A stretch of 64,000 bases of DNA, taken from Haematococcus lacustris. Taxonomy: Eukaryota; Chlorophyta; Chlorophyceae; Chlamydomonadales; Haematococcaceae. This document shows, one piece after another, positions 10,637-22,700 of the stretch. Under the pieces are notes generated by a model, which was not told where the DNA came from, did no database searches, and saw only the letters and a list, made by a program, of their open reading frames with translations. The stretch is taken from assembly GCA_030144725.1 (NCBI GenBank), contig JASKMD010000019.1:8172760-8236759 (forward strand), in the 5' to 3' direction. Position 1 is the first letter of the stretch. Each line of letters starts with the position of its first letter. The position numbers were made by a program, and so were the translations under genes.

Positions 10637-13197
10637 TCATTGGCCAACTGCCCCCAACCGACGCCCTGACTTTTGGGGGGGTGAAGGTGTGGGGGAAGGG
10701 GAGGACGACCCAGAGCGGGGAGGGGAGGAGGAGGATGAGGGGGAAGGTGAAGGGGAGGAGGGGGAGGAGGAAGGTGAGGGGGGAGGCACCTTCGCATTGT
10801 CAGGCGGGCCTGAAAATGACACCACCTGCAGCAACATCACCAGCAACGAGTTTGCTTAGTGTACAGAGTGACAAGCATTAGCAGCGCTGCATCCTACATC
10901 AAGGCGCACTTCCCACTGCTATGGCACACTGACAGCTCATGGCTGGGCAACACGCTAAGCGACGAGGCCACCCACCTTCTGGCCAAAAGCCTTGGCGGCA
11001 GCATGCTGCGCATCCAAGTCATGAGGATATTGACGAAGAAGTGAACTGTATAGTATGCAACACACACAAACTCAGTCGCATCATTGACAGAAGCAGCAAA
11101 CAAAGCACTGCTGTTTTGCCCCTGCGTCTATTGCTTGGGCAGCACCTGACCTGGGCTTTTGCACTGAGGGGTTGAGTGGCTGCTGGAAGTCAGCAGGGCA
11201 GGGGGTCTCCTGGTACTCAATGCCCACCACACCCTTCCCTGGGTCGGCGAACTGCAGGACAGCCACCACCGCAGCAAGGCAGGTCACATCAACTGGTGCT
11301 TAGCTGGCAGGTGTGCGAGGCAGTCTGTGCATACAATACATCATTTTGATGTACCAGCAGCTGAACTAAGTACAGCATTGTTCACCTTTTTGAAAGCCCA
11401 GATACCCAAGTCAAAGTGGTCCATGTCCCCACAGCACCAGCGCTTGTTGGAGTAAGCGTTGTTTGGATAGTCGCAAGGGCTGCAGCAGCAGAGCGTGCCG
11501 ATGCAAGAACAGGCATTGTGGCGACATCAAGTGCTGCGTAGATCAGAAGCGCTGAACGTAGCAGGGGCAGCGACAAGAGGTCCACAATGGAATAGGTGGT
11601 GGCACTATAGCTACAGCCAAGTCAGCACGGCTAGCAGCAGCGACGGTGCAAACAGCAGCGGTGCAAGCAGCAGCAGCAGCAGCAGCAGAACCTACCAGTT
11701 GTCGGTGATGACCACAGTGACGGGGTCCTGGTTGTAGCACTCATGGTTGCGGTCAATCTGCTGACCATAGTTGTCCCTCACTGTCATGGGCTTGCAGCGA
11801 ATCTTGTAGCAACGCCTGCAGCATCAGATATACAATCTAAGGTGCCCATCTCAGTCATGCTAGTAACATGGCACCAGCAGCTACAGCAGAAGCAGCAGCA
11901 AGGATAGGCAAGTAGCTAGTGATGTGATACGTGAACCCTTCCCACCCGCAACCCATGCTTACGACCAGTACTAGAGCAGATGCCACTGACAGCCAAACAG
12001 GCAACTGCTCGACAGTTTATAGTTGACAGGCAAGATGAACAACATGAAGTGCAGCAGATTCATGTCATGCACAACACTACCAGCAGTGCAAGACATTTCG
12101 AACAGAATGCAAGCATACACGCAAGCAGGGATGCGTGCATGGCTTCTTGCCTGCCCTCCCCTTCAGGCCCTGGTGGCCATGTGCTGGCCCTGGTGGCACC
12201 AGTCCTCCCTCACACACGTCACACCGACCAGGACAGTCACACGGCCATGCAGGCTGGGCCAAGCGGCCGGCTGCTGCGGCTGCGCAACACAAGCCCGGAC
12301 CAGCAGCAGCAGGTAGGTTGGGTCCAAGCATGGAGAAAGGAGCCCTTCCATCAAGCCCCTGCCAACTATCCAGCATCAGCATCCACACCCGCACAGCTTC
12401 ACAACATGCTATCACAACTCTCCAGGCTAGTTGCTGACACCGTCACCAAGCAGCAGCCCCATGTGCAATCATTCTTTACAGCCAGCTCGACACCACCACT
12501 TCCATCCCAACCCAGACAGCATAAACTCACCCGCAGCTACCACCAAAGCGTGGGTGCCCATCATTCATGGCTGCCACCATCCAGTTCTGGTTCCCACCAA
12601 ACTTGTTGCCAAGGTACCCTGAGCAGGAGGCAAGGGCAACAAGCCGGTCTAGTCATACCTACATATCAACACCTAATGTCAGTGCATGGCACAAGACTCG
12701 GCAGCTCTGGTGCAGTGCTGGGTGCTGTCACATGCAGCACTCACCATACATGCATGAACCGGAGTGAACAGACATCCTGCAGCCAAGCGAGGGGAGAATG
12801 CAGAGTGGCAATGCGAGCAGATTAGTAAAGCAGCACTGAGCTGGCAGCATACGTGAAGGGCCTGGTGCATGTTCACGGTCGTCAACGCAGCATAGAGGTA
12901 GGCACTCAGCACGCGGTCCCTAGCTAGGAGCGAGCAACATAGTCCATCACGTGAGACTCACCAGGCAGCGTCGTCGTACCACGTTGCTCGACCGACCTTC
13001 CACTGGGCGGAAGCAGGGACGGCCAGCAGCAAGGTAAGTAGCGCAAAAATGGAGGCCGGCGACGATTGACTCAAGGGTCGTGGGTGCACTAGCCTGCCAC
13101 TCGACAAGGGCCACTCGGACCGCTCAGGGGCATCGCACGGGCTGCGCAACTGCGGCATACTGCGGTGACCCTGCAAACATAGCAACAAGCGCGCCAT
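10637..13197 (-). CDS. Expansin-like secreted protein, copy 2 (8 exons, ~309 aa)
   Basis: Same gene as at 2,863-5,429. Exons: 13197-12962, 12776-12745, 12618-12531, 11815-11696, 11479-11386, 11251-11151, then about 11045-10976 and 10825-10637. All splice sites and all barrel motifs (TWYDDAAW, GSCGRCYKIRC, DMDHFDLGIWAF, GVVGIEYQETPC) are kept and I saw no frameshift in the exons. The tail is one residue shorter (GAVGQ instead of GAVGQQ) because of a 3-nt deletion beside the stop. Array 2 lies 1.3 kb upstream of the ATG. Coding sequence is far better preserved than the 3' flank, which fits a recent duplication or selection. Confidence 0.83.
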
Positions 13198-14207
13198 TGA
13201 CCCACCGAGAGCCGCATGACTGGGCAGCGGGTGGTGCGATTAGTGGGGCAACAGCTAAAAGTGGCAGTAAAGAATTTGGACACAGAACGGTGAGGTGCTA
13301 AGCCGCCGTCCTAAGCGACTCTTGGGAACATGTCTAGCGCTGCGGCCCTCTCGCTATCGCAAAGCTGTATTAGCTAGGGCGTGCGCATGCTAGGGCAATT
13401 GGCGGTTCAATAAGGTGACGGCCTTTGGCGACAATGGCGTGCGAACCTAGACCTGTTGCTCCTCGGAGAGCGCCGCTAGCTCACCTGTGATTGCTTAAGG
13501 ATATCCGAGGCTGGATGCAGCGAGCTTTGAATTTGTGGCCAAGGGTGCAGTAGTACCTCGGCTGCGACACACGAGTGCGCCCTGGAGTGTGCGGCGGGTG
13601 TGTGCCGACGAATGCAAAGCTCACCATTTGATCCGCCGGGTCACACAACAGGCAATGAGAAGTGATCTGCCCCGCCATTGGCCCCGCAAACCTTAGTTGT
13701 CCATGTCACAAAGTCCTTGACTATGCCAACGAGTAGCACACCGCCATGTATCAGCGTGGCATAGCGCGCACGCCCCAAGCTGTAGACCCGCGGGCTCGAG
13801 TACTCCTAGGGTCACATCTAGGATAAGGGCACAATACTGCGAAGGGGGCACGTCAATGCCCACCATCGCAGGCCCAAGGCACAGCTTGAGTACACCGTCT
13901 CACTTGAGTACACCAGTCACTACTTGCTGTGTAGAAGTGTAGGGGCTCCCCGGGATAGGGATACAGAGCCAGGCAAGCAGCCAGCGACCCAGTGCAGAGC
14001 GCAGCCTGCTGTATCACAAACACAATTTGTCACGATCACTCGCAGTCCGGCGAGGTGACCCTCAAACGCTAGAATCACCGCGCCGCTTACCATCATTGCG
14101 CAGCTTCCAACGCGAAAAACGCTATCATCAACGGTGCATTAGTAAGTGATTGCTAAATAGGTAAAGAAAAAAAAGGTGGACCCCTACGGTGATAGGGTGG
14201 TCCGCGA

Positions 14208-14472
14208 TGTTAAGGAGCACAGATCTTGCGTTACATAAACTGCTAGAAAACTAGCTTAAGAGCGACATGTCACACTGAAACATGTCACCACTCACAGGTC
14301 CATAGCCACTACACATAGAAGACTGATGGGCTGGATGACTTCCCCATAACACTCCCACTCAGACAGCACATCAGCCAAATCACAAGAGGCATGTCCACTT
14401 ACACACCACAAGTCACGTTCACATGTACATCAGCATGGACACGTCCACAAGCACTCCATCCACTATAGGAGG
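14208..14472. other. Spacer between unit 2 and array 2
   Basis: Unique sequence with no match to the spacer of unit 1. No gene seen. Confidence 0.5.
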
Positions 14473-17252
14473 CCCCGCCCCGCCCCGCCCCGCCCCGCCC
14501 CGCCCCGCCCCGCCCCGCCCCGCCCCGCCCCGCCCCGCCCCGCCCCGCCCCGCCCCGCCCCGCCCCGCCCCGCCCCGCCCCGCCCCGCCCCGCCCCGCCC
14601 CGCCCCGCCCCGCCCCGCCCCGCCCCGCCCCGCCCCGCCCCGCCCCGCCCCGCCCCGCCCCGCCCCGCCCCGCCCCGCCCCGCCCCGCCCCGCCCCGCCC
14701 CGCCCCGCCCCGCCCCGCCCCGCCCCGCCCCGCCCCGCCCCGCCCCGCCCCGCCCCGCCCCGCCCCGCCCCGCCCCGCCCCGCCCCGCCCCGCCCCGCCC
14801 CGCCCCGCCCCGCCCCGCCCCGCCCCGCCCCGCCCCGCCCCGCCCCGCCCCGCCCCGCCCCGCCCCGCCCCGCCCCGCCCCGCCCCGCCCCGCCCCGCCC
14901 CGCCCCGCCCCGCCCCGCCCCGCCCCGCCCCGCCCCGCCCCGCCCCGCCCCGCCCCGCCCCGCCCCGCCCCGCCCCGCCCCGCCCCGCCCCGCCCCGCCC
15001 CGCCCCGCCCCGCCCCGCCCCGCCCCGCCCCGCCCCGCCCCGCCCCGCCCCGCCCCGCCCCGCCCCGCCCCGCCCCGCCCCGCCCCGCCCCGCCCCGCCC
15101 CGCCCCGCCCCGCCCCGCCCCGCCCCGCCCCGCCCCGCCCCGCCCCGCCCCGCCCCGCCCCGCCCCGCCCCGCCCCGCCCCGCCCCGCCCCGCCCCGCCC
15201 CGCCCCGCCCCGCCCCGCCCCGCCCCGCCCCGCCCCGCCCCGCCCCGCCCCGCCCCGCCCCGCCCCGCCCCGCCCCGCCCCGCCCCGCCCCGCCCCGCCC
15301 CGCCCCGCCCCGCCCCGCCCCGCCCCGCCCCGCCCCGCCCCGCCCCGCCCCGCCCCGCCCCGCCCCGCCCCGCCCCGCCCCGCCCCGCCCCGCCCCGCCC
15401 CGCCCCGCCCCGCCCCGCCCCGCCCCGCCCCGCCCCGCCCCGCCCCGCCCCGCCCCGCCCCGCCCCGCCCCGCCCCGCCCCGCCCCGCCCCGCCCCGCCC
15501 CGCCCCGCCCCGCCCCGCCCCGCCCCGCCCCGCCCCGCCCCGCCCCGCCCCGCCCCGCCCCGCCCCGCCCCGCCCCGCCCCGCCCCGCCCCGCCCCGCCC
15601 CGCCCCGCCCCGCCCCGCCCCGCCCCGCCCCGCCCCGCCCCGCCCCGCCCCGCCCCGCCCCGCCCCGCCCCGCCCCGCCCCGCCCCGCCCCGCCCCGCCC
15701 CGCCCCGCCCCGCCCCGCCCCGCCCCGCCCCGCCCCGCCCCGCCCCGCCCCGCCCCGCCCCGCCCCGCCCCGCCCCGCCCCGCCCCGCCCCGCCCCGCCC
15801 CGCCCCGCCCCGCCCCGCCCCGCCCCGCCCCGCCCCGCCCCGCCCCGCCCCGCCCCGCCCCGCCCCGCCCCGCCCCGCCCCGCCCCGCCCCGCCCCGCCC
15901 CGCCCCGCCCCGCCCCGCCCCGCCCCGCCCCGCCCCGCCCCGCCCCGCCCCGCCCCGCCCCGCCCCGCCCCGCCCCGCCCCGCCCCGCCCCGCCCCGCCC
16001 CGCCCCGCCCCGCCCCGCCCCGCCCCGCCCCGCCCCGCCCCGCCCCGCCCCGCCCCGCCCCGCCCCGCCCCGCCCCGCCCCGCCCCGCCCCGCCCCGCCC
16101 CGCCCCGCCCCGCCCCGCCCCGCCCCGCCCCGCCCCGCCCCGCCCCGCCCCGCCCCGCCCCGCCCCGCCCCGCCCCGCCCCGCCCCGCCCCGCCCCGCCC
16201 CGCCCCGCCCCGCCCCGCCCCGCCCCGCCCCGCCCCGCCCCGCCCCGCCCCGCCCCGCCCCGCCCCGCCCCGCCCCGCCCCGCCCCGCCCCGCCCCGCCC
16301 CGCCCCGCCCCGCCCCGCCCCGCCCCGCCCCGCCCCGCCCCGCCCCGCCCCGCCCCGCCCCGCCCCGCCCCGCCCCGCCCCGCCCCGCCCCGCCCCGCCC
16401 CGCCCCGCCCCGCCCCGCCCCGCCCCGCCCCGCCCCGCCCCGCCCCGCCCCGCCCCGCCCCGCCCCGCCCCGCCCCGCCCCGCCCCGCCCCGCCCCGCCC
16501 CGCCCCGCCCCGCCCCGCCCCGCCCCGCCCCGCCCCGCCCCGCCCCGCCCCGCCCCGCCCCGCCCCGCCCCGCCCCGCCCCGCCCCGCCCCGCCCCGCCC
16601 CGCCCCGCCCCGCCCCGCCCCGCCCCGCCCCGCCCCGCCCCGCCCCGCCCCGCCCCGCCCCGCCCCGCCCCGCCCCGCCCCGCCCCGCCCCGCCCCGCCC
16701 CGCCCCGCCCCGCCCCGCCCCGCCCCGCCCCGCCCCGCCCCGCCCCGCCCCGCCCCGCCCCGCCCCGCCCCGCCCCGCCCCGCCCCGCCCCGCCCCGCCC
16801 CGCCCCGCCCCGCCCCGCCCCGCCCCGCCCCGCCCCGCCCCGCCCCGCCCCGCCCCGCCCCGCCCCGCCCCGCCCCGCCCCGCCCCGCCCCGCCCCGCCC
16901 CGCCCCGCCCCGCCCCGCCCCGCCCCGCCCCGCCCCGCCCCGCCCCGCCCCGCCCCGCCCCGCCCCGCCCCGCCCCGCCCCGCCCCGCCCCGCCCCGCCC
17001 CGCCCCGCCCCGCCCCGCCCCGCCCCGCCCCGCCCCGCCCCGCCCCGCCCCGCCCCGCCCCGCCCCGCCCCGCCCCGCCCCGCCCCGCCCCGCCCCGCCC
17101 CGCCCCGCCCCGCCCCGCCCCGCCCCGCCCCGCCCCGCCCCGCCCCGCCCCGCCCCGCCCCGCCCCGCCCCGCCCCGCCCCGCCCCGCCCCGCCCCGCCC
17201 CGCCCCGCCCCGCCCCGCCCCGCCCCGCCCCGCCCCGCCCCGCCCCGCCCCG
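14473..17252. repeat. (CCCCG)n array 2, 556 pure units
   Basis: 2,780 bp without a single interruption. The left border is TATAGGAGG|CCCCG. The right border is CCCCG|TTACACACACTGCC, which cuts into the last TmcB-like exon of unit 3 (compare AACG|TTACACAC at 9,241). It lies 1.28 kb upstream of the expansin copy 2 ATG. Confidence 0.99.
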
Positions 17253-17305
17253 TTACACACACTGCCAGTGCAACGAAGCGATCATCGAAGAGATTGGAAG
17301 AGTGA
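17253..17305 (+). pseudogene. Truncated last exon of the TmcB-like gene (unit 3)
   Basis: The 3' 53 nt of the orphan exon, cut on its 5' side by array 2. It still ends in TGA at 17,303-17,305. Confidence 0.65.
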
Positions 17306-17554
17306 ATGCATTACTTGCAACTACACCCACCACTAATGATGCACCACAAAGAAGAGCTGGTGAAGTAATTGAATGCCAGCGCTCGCACTGTCGACAGAGA
17401 TCTCTGTCATACCTCGTTTATATTTATAGCTTGAAGACTGCCAGTGTTTGTGTTGTCCCTGATATCCAGGAATGTTCAATCAGAGGATTTGCTTCCAAGC
17501 TTTGTGTTCCAGCTTAGAATGTAAAAATAAGGATGGTGTCATTAAGACTTAAGA

Positions 17555-18324
17555 TCAGGTTAGACAAGCAAGGGGAAAACTGGGTACCATGCTGTTCTCC
17601 ACATTCAGACCACCATTTGCTACCGCGATTGCACCGCTAGCTTCGGCGTGCCGGAAGCGCCTACACTTTGACGAAAGCCCCGGGCATGGCCAAACTTTTG
17701 GTGTGTTTCATGTTTACCTGTATAAGTACCAGCTGGCATTTTCATTCCACCTACTGACGATACCGTTTGTGGAGATGTCCTATGTGGTTCCCCCGGGGCT
17801 CAGTGCAAGGCATTTTGTACGTTTGACATGCAGTTGAAGCTTTTCCAGTGTGTCCCACACCACCACTCGCCATAGACCGAGCTGATGCATGTTGAGGTCA
17901 AGTCAGCGCCAGGGTGCGAGCTGTGTGATACAGCTAGCTGCTGAAGAAGTTTCGGATCCAAAGCCTCACGGCGTACCCCCTCAACCCGGCCATGAGACAA
18001 GCCTTTATCAAGCAGCATGTGGCACACACTGTAGACACCCAGGAGGCACCTGGACATCGCCGAGGACATCGCCGCAACAGCACGCATCCTCAAGGGCGCA
18101 AATAACAGCGATGGAGCGCCACTGGCGTTGTGTGCTGGTAGGGGCCCCTGAACATTGGACGGGGTCGCGGACCAGCCGATCACCATAGGCCTGTTCCTCT
18201 GAGCCGATGCTAACGTGCGCGGCGCTGCGTCAAGGCGTGCCAATCTTACATCGTGAGGCGGTGTATAAAGTTAGTTAGGTCCGTCCGAAAAATGGGCATT
18301 TTTTGGCTTGCTTGTCTAACCTGA
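17555..18324. mobile_element. 770-bp TIR DNA transposon (non-autonomous) with 7-bp target duplication
   Basis: Perfect 18-bp terminal inverted repeats, TCAGGTTAGACAAGCAAG at 17,555-17,572 and its reverse complement at 18,307-18,324. They are flanked by the direct repeat CTTAAGA at 17,548-17,554 and 18,325-18,331. Unit 2 keeps the empty site (GATGGTTTCATCTGACTTGAGG near 9,507-9,528, split here for length). A 147-codon open frame on the - strand (18,243-17,800) shows no recognised transposase domain. Part of the interior (17,583-17,650) recurs at 31,763-31,830, so this family is dispersed. Confidence 0.85.
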
Positions 18325-18330
18325 CTTAAG

Positions 18331-18386
18331 ACTTGAGACTTGAGACTTGAGACTTGAGACTTGAGACTTGAGACTTGAGACTTGAG
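18331..18386 (+). repeat. (ACTTGAG)8 microsatellite at the element's target site
   Basis: Eight tandem ACTTGAG units directly follow the right target duplication CTTAAGA. Unit 2 has a single ACTTGAG here. Confidence 0.9.
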
Positions 18387-19604
18387 ACTTAAGACATGAA
18401 CACAATTTAAGTTCAGGCACGCATGCGTGTCATTTGCATGCAATTATACGTTTGGCTTGCCCCATTTGTATGGTAGGTTCTTGATTTGGTATTGTTTCTC
18501 CTCCGGAACTATCTTGTCCCTGCCCTAGCTTTACTCCTCCCCGATCTTGGCGGTTGCACGGTTTCGTACCTTGCAGAAACTGGTGGTCACGCCTTTGATC
18601 ATGCCAACGCTTGCACTACTTCTGCCGCCGTATGGCTAGGACTGGTGATCACATCACCATGAGCTGTAGGGTGACATTGAAGATGATGTGGTCACTGGCC
18701 ATTGTATCAGCATCTGGGTAATATCGCAACTAGAGGAGTTTGGTGTGGGGCATACCGCCATGTTTGGAAAGGTAGTTTTGTTGCATAACTAATTGGACAC
18801 ACACCGTCTACAAGGCCACAGAGACATAGGTTTACAAATGCCCTGTCGTCAGATGAACCGTATGCAGCCTCGATGCTTCCACATCTACACCCTCCCACCC
18901 CTCACCCTCACCCTGCGTGTCAGCCATGATACTTGTCCAGTAAAACAGCATCCACATGCGAATGCACAGTTCCTTGCATGCATGCACATTCCTGCAACAC
19001 TACACTGTTTACTGTATCTTCAGCTCAACCAGCTCTACCTAATCTTGTCAACGCCCGCGGGCAAGGACATGCAATCGTGCTTGTGCGCAAACAGTGCATC
19101 AGCAGCATAATGACCAAGCATAGTTTTTCCTCCATATCCACATATGCTGCAAGACACCATCACTCCAGCAGCACCCCACCTAGCCTTGCTTGTGGCAGGT
19201 ACCAAGGGTTGATCATTGAATGGGCATTGCTTATGATCCAATACCACTTGCATCAAGCCACCTTTGGCCCACACCACATCAAAATGTCCACCTCAAGGTC
19301 CCAGCAAGCGTGAATCACAGCATCCTGCGCCATACCCTACACAAATAGCTATTGCCCGCTTACGCGCGTGGCAGACCATTGCACATCAGCAAGTGCAAGG
19401 CAGAGCCCATGTAAAGCACTGCTGTACAGCAGCACTTTCGACTCAGCTCAGACACTAGAAAAACGCAGGCACCAGATGAAAAGAATTGCATGCAGGCAAG
19501 GACTTCCATCACCATAGATAAGCTTGCCGACATGCTTCTGCTGAAGCTGATAGATTGCTCGCCACGCATCACAAAGAACAGGCAGCAAGGAGTGCTGCCA
19601 CCAC

Positions 19605-20636
19605 TCACTGCTGGTCAACTGCCCCCAACCGACGCCCTGACTTTTGGGGGGGTGAAGGTGTGGGGGAAGGAGAGGACGACCCTGAGCGGGGAGGGGAGGA
19701 AGAGGACGAGGGAGAAGGTGAAGGGGAGGAGGGGGAGGAGGAAGGTGAGGGGGGAGACACCTTCGCATTGTCAGGCGGGCCTGAAAATGACACCACCTGC
19801 AGCAATATCACCAGCAACGAGTTTGCTTAGTGCGCAGAGTGACAAGCATTAGCAGCGCTGCTTCCTACATCAAGGCGCACTTCCCACTGCTATGGCACAC
19901 TAACAGCTCATGGCTGGGCAACACACTAAGCGGTGAGGCCACCCACCTTCTGGCCAAAAGCCTTGGCAGCAGCATGCTGCGCATCCAAGTCATGAGGATA
20001 TTGACGAAGGAGTGAACTGCATGGCGTGCAACACACACAAACTCAGTCACATCATTGACAGAAGCAGCAAACAAAGCACTGCTGTTTTGCCCCTGCGTCT
20101 ATTGCTTGGGCAGCACCTGACCTGGGCTTTTGCACAGAGGGGTTGAGTGGCTGCTGGAAGTCAGCAGGGCAAGGGGTCTCCTGGTACTCAATGCCCACCA
20201 CACCCTTCCCTGGGTCGGCGAACTGCAGGACAGCCACCACCGCAGCAAGGCAGGTCACATCAACTGGTGCTTAGCTGGCAGGTGTGCGAGGCAGTCTGTG
20301 CATGCAGTACATCTTTTTGATGTACCGACAGCTGAACTAAGTACAGCATTGTTCACCTTTTTGAAGGCCCAGATACCCAAGTCAAAGTGGTCCATGTCCC
20401 CACAGCACCAGCGCTTGTTGGAGTAAGCGTTGTTTGGATAGTGGCAAGGGCTGCAGCAGCAGAGCATGCCGGTGCAAGAACGGGCATTGTGGCACATTAA
20501 GTGCTGCGTAGTCAGTAGCGCTGAACGTAGCAGGGGCAGCGACAAGAGGTCCACAATGGAATAGGTGACGTGGCACTTATAGCTACAGGCAAGTCAGCAC
20601 GGCTAGCAGCAGCAACGGTGCAAACAGCAACGGTGC

Positions 20637-20695
<59 letters not shown>

Positions 20696-22203
20696 CCTAC
20701 CAATTGTCGGTGATGACCACAGTGACGGGGTCCTGGTTGTAGCACTCATGGTTGCGGTCAATCTGCTGACCATAGTTGTCCCTCACTGTCATGGGCTTGC
20801 AGCGAATCTTGTAGCAACGCCTGCAGCATCAGATACACAATCTCAGCTGCCCATCTGATCATGCTAGTGACATGGCACCAGCAGCTACAGCAGAAGCAGC
20901 AGCAAAGATAGGCAAGTAGCTAATGATGTGATCAGTGAACCCATCCCACCCGCAACCCATGCTTACGACCAGTACTAGAGCAGATGCCACTGACAGCCAA
21001 ACAGGCAACTGCTTGGCAGTTTGCAGTTGTATAGGCAAGATGAACAACATAAAGCGCAGCAGATTCATGTCAGGCACAACACTACCAGCAGTGCAAGACA
21101 TTTCGAAAAGAATGCAAGCATACACGCAAGCAGGGGTGCGTGCATGGCTTCTTGCCTGCCCTCCCCTTCAGACCCTGGTGGCCATTTGCTGGCCCTGGTG
21201 GCACCAGTCCTCCCTCACACACGTCACACCGACCAGGACAGTCACACGGCCATGCAGGCTGGGCCAAGCGGCCGGCTGCTGCGGCTGCGCAACACAAGCC
21301 CGGACCAGCAGCAGCAGGTAGGTTGGGTCCAAGCATGGAGAAAGGAGCCCTTCCATCGCCCCTGCCAACTATCCAGCATCAGCATCCACACCCGCACAGC
21401 TTCACAACATACTATCACAACTCTCCAGGCTAGTTGCCGCCATTGTTACCAAGCAGCAGCCCCATGTGCAATCATTTCTACAGCCAGCTCGACACCACCA
21501 CTTCCATCCCAACCCAGACAGCATAAACTCACCCGCAGCTACCACCAAAGCGTGGGTGCCCATCATTCATGGCTGCCACCATCCAGTTCTGGTTCCCACC
21601 AAACTTGTTGCCAAGGTACCCTGAGCAGGAGGCAAGGGCAATAAGCCGGTCTAGTCATATTAACATATCAGCACCTAATGTCAGTGCATGGCACAAGACT
21701 CGGCAGCTCTGGTTCAGTGCTGGGTGCTGTCACATGCAGCACTCACCATACATGCATGAACCGGAGTGAACAGACATCCTGCAGCCAAGCGAGGGGAGGA
21801 TGCAGAGTGGCAATGCGAGCAGAACAGTAAAGCAGCACTGAGCTGGCAGCATACGTGAAGGGCCTGGTGCCTGTGCACGTTGTCATTGCAACGCAGTGTA
21901 GAGGTAGGCACTCAGCACGCGGTCCCTAGCTAGGAGCGAGCAACATAGTCCATCACGTGAGACTCACCAGGCAGCGTCGTCGTACCACGTTGCTCGACCG
22001 ACCTTCCACTGGGCGGAAGCAGGGACGGCCAGCAGCAAGGTAAGTAGCGCAAAAATGGAGGCCGGCGACGATTGACTCAAGGGTCGTGGGTGCACTAGCC
22101 TGCCACTCGACAAGGGCCACTCGGACCGCTCAGGGGTATCGCACGGGCTGCGCAACTGCGGCATACTGCGGTGACCCTGCAAACATCGCAACAAGCGCGC
22201 CAT
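19605..22203 (-). CDS. Expansin-like secreted protein, copy 3 (8 exons, ~310 aa)
   Basis: Exons: 22203-21968, then the GSCMYG and GYLGNK exons, 20820-20701, 20450-20357, 20222-20122, about 20016-19947, and 19796-19605. Splice sites and frame are intact. Differences from copies 1 and 2 are few: the first exon starts MARLLRCLQ instead of MARLLLCLQ, CPCDYPNN is CPCHYPNN, and most other changes are silent (for example in the GCC/GCT of exon 7). The intron-4 CAG tract is doubled to 18 units. Array 3 lies 1.9 kb upstream. The family role is the same as copy 1. Confidence 0.82.
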
Positions 22204-22700
22204 TGACACACTGAGAGCCGCATGACTGGGAAGCAGGTGGTGCGATTAGTGGGGCAACAGCTAAAAGTGGCAGTAAAGAATTTGGACACAAAACGGTGAG
22301 GTGCTAAGCCGCCGTCTTAAGCTACTCTTGGGAACATGTCTGGCGCTGCGGCCCTCTCGCTATCGCAAAGCTGTAATAGCTAGGGCGTGCGCATGCTAGG
22401 GCAATTGGCGGTTCAACAAGGTGACGGCCTTTTGCGGCATTGGCGTGCGAACCTAGATCAAGTGCTCGTCGGCGAGCGCCGCTAGCTCACCTGTGATTGC
22501 TTAAGGAATCCGAGGCTGGATGCAGCGAGCTTTGAACTTGTGGCCAAGGGTGCAGTAGTAGCTCGGCTGCGACACACGAGTGATCCCTGGAGTGTGCTGC
22601 GGGTGTGTGCCGAACAATGCAAAGCTCACCATTTGATCCGCCGGGTCACACAACAGGCAATGAGAAGTGATCTACTCCGCCATTGCCATTGGCCCCGCAA

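Larger units (their letters stand above)
9136..14207. repeat. Segmental tandem duplication, unit 2
   Basis: Second copy of the unit. It begins at CATGCTTTATTGACACA, homologous to 1,301, and runs to GTGGTCCGCGA at 14,207, where it leaves the homology just before the point where array 1 starts in unit 1. Confidence 0.85.
17253..22700. repeat. Segmental duplication, unit 3 (interrupted by a TIR element)
   Basis: Third copy of the unit, missing its first ~110 bp at array 2 and interrupted at 17,555-18,324. Homology to units 1 and 2 ends near 22,700 (GGCCCCGCAAA), after which it continues into sequence not present in units 1 and 2. Confidence 0.8.

Noticed and set aside
12077..12415. Cys/Pro-rich frames on both strands around 4.3-4.6, 12.1-12.4, 21.1-21.4 and 26.5-26.9 kb
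   Set aside because: They fall in expansin intron 3, shift frame between copies and overlap each other on opposite strands.
11980..12825. 281-codon + strand frame in unit 2
   Set aside because: It is antisense to expansin exons 2 and 3 and broken in units 1 and 3 by small indels, so it is a shadow frame.
17800..18243. 147-codon - strand frame in the TIR element as a transposase
   Set aside because: No DDE or zinc-finger motif is visible and the element is too short to be autonomous. It may be captured host sequence.
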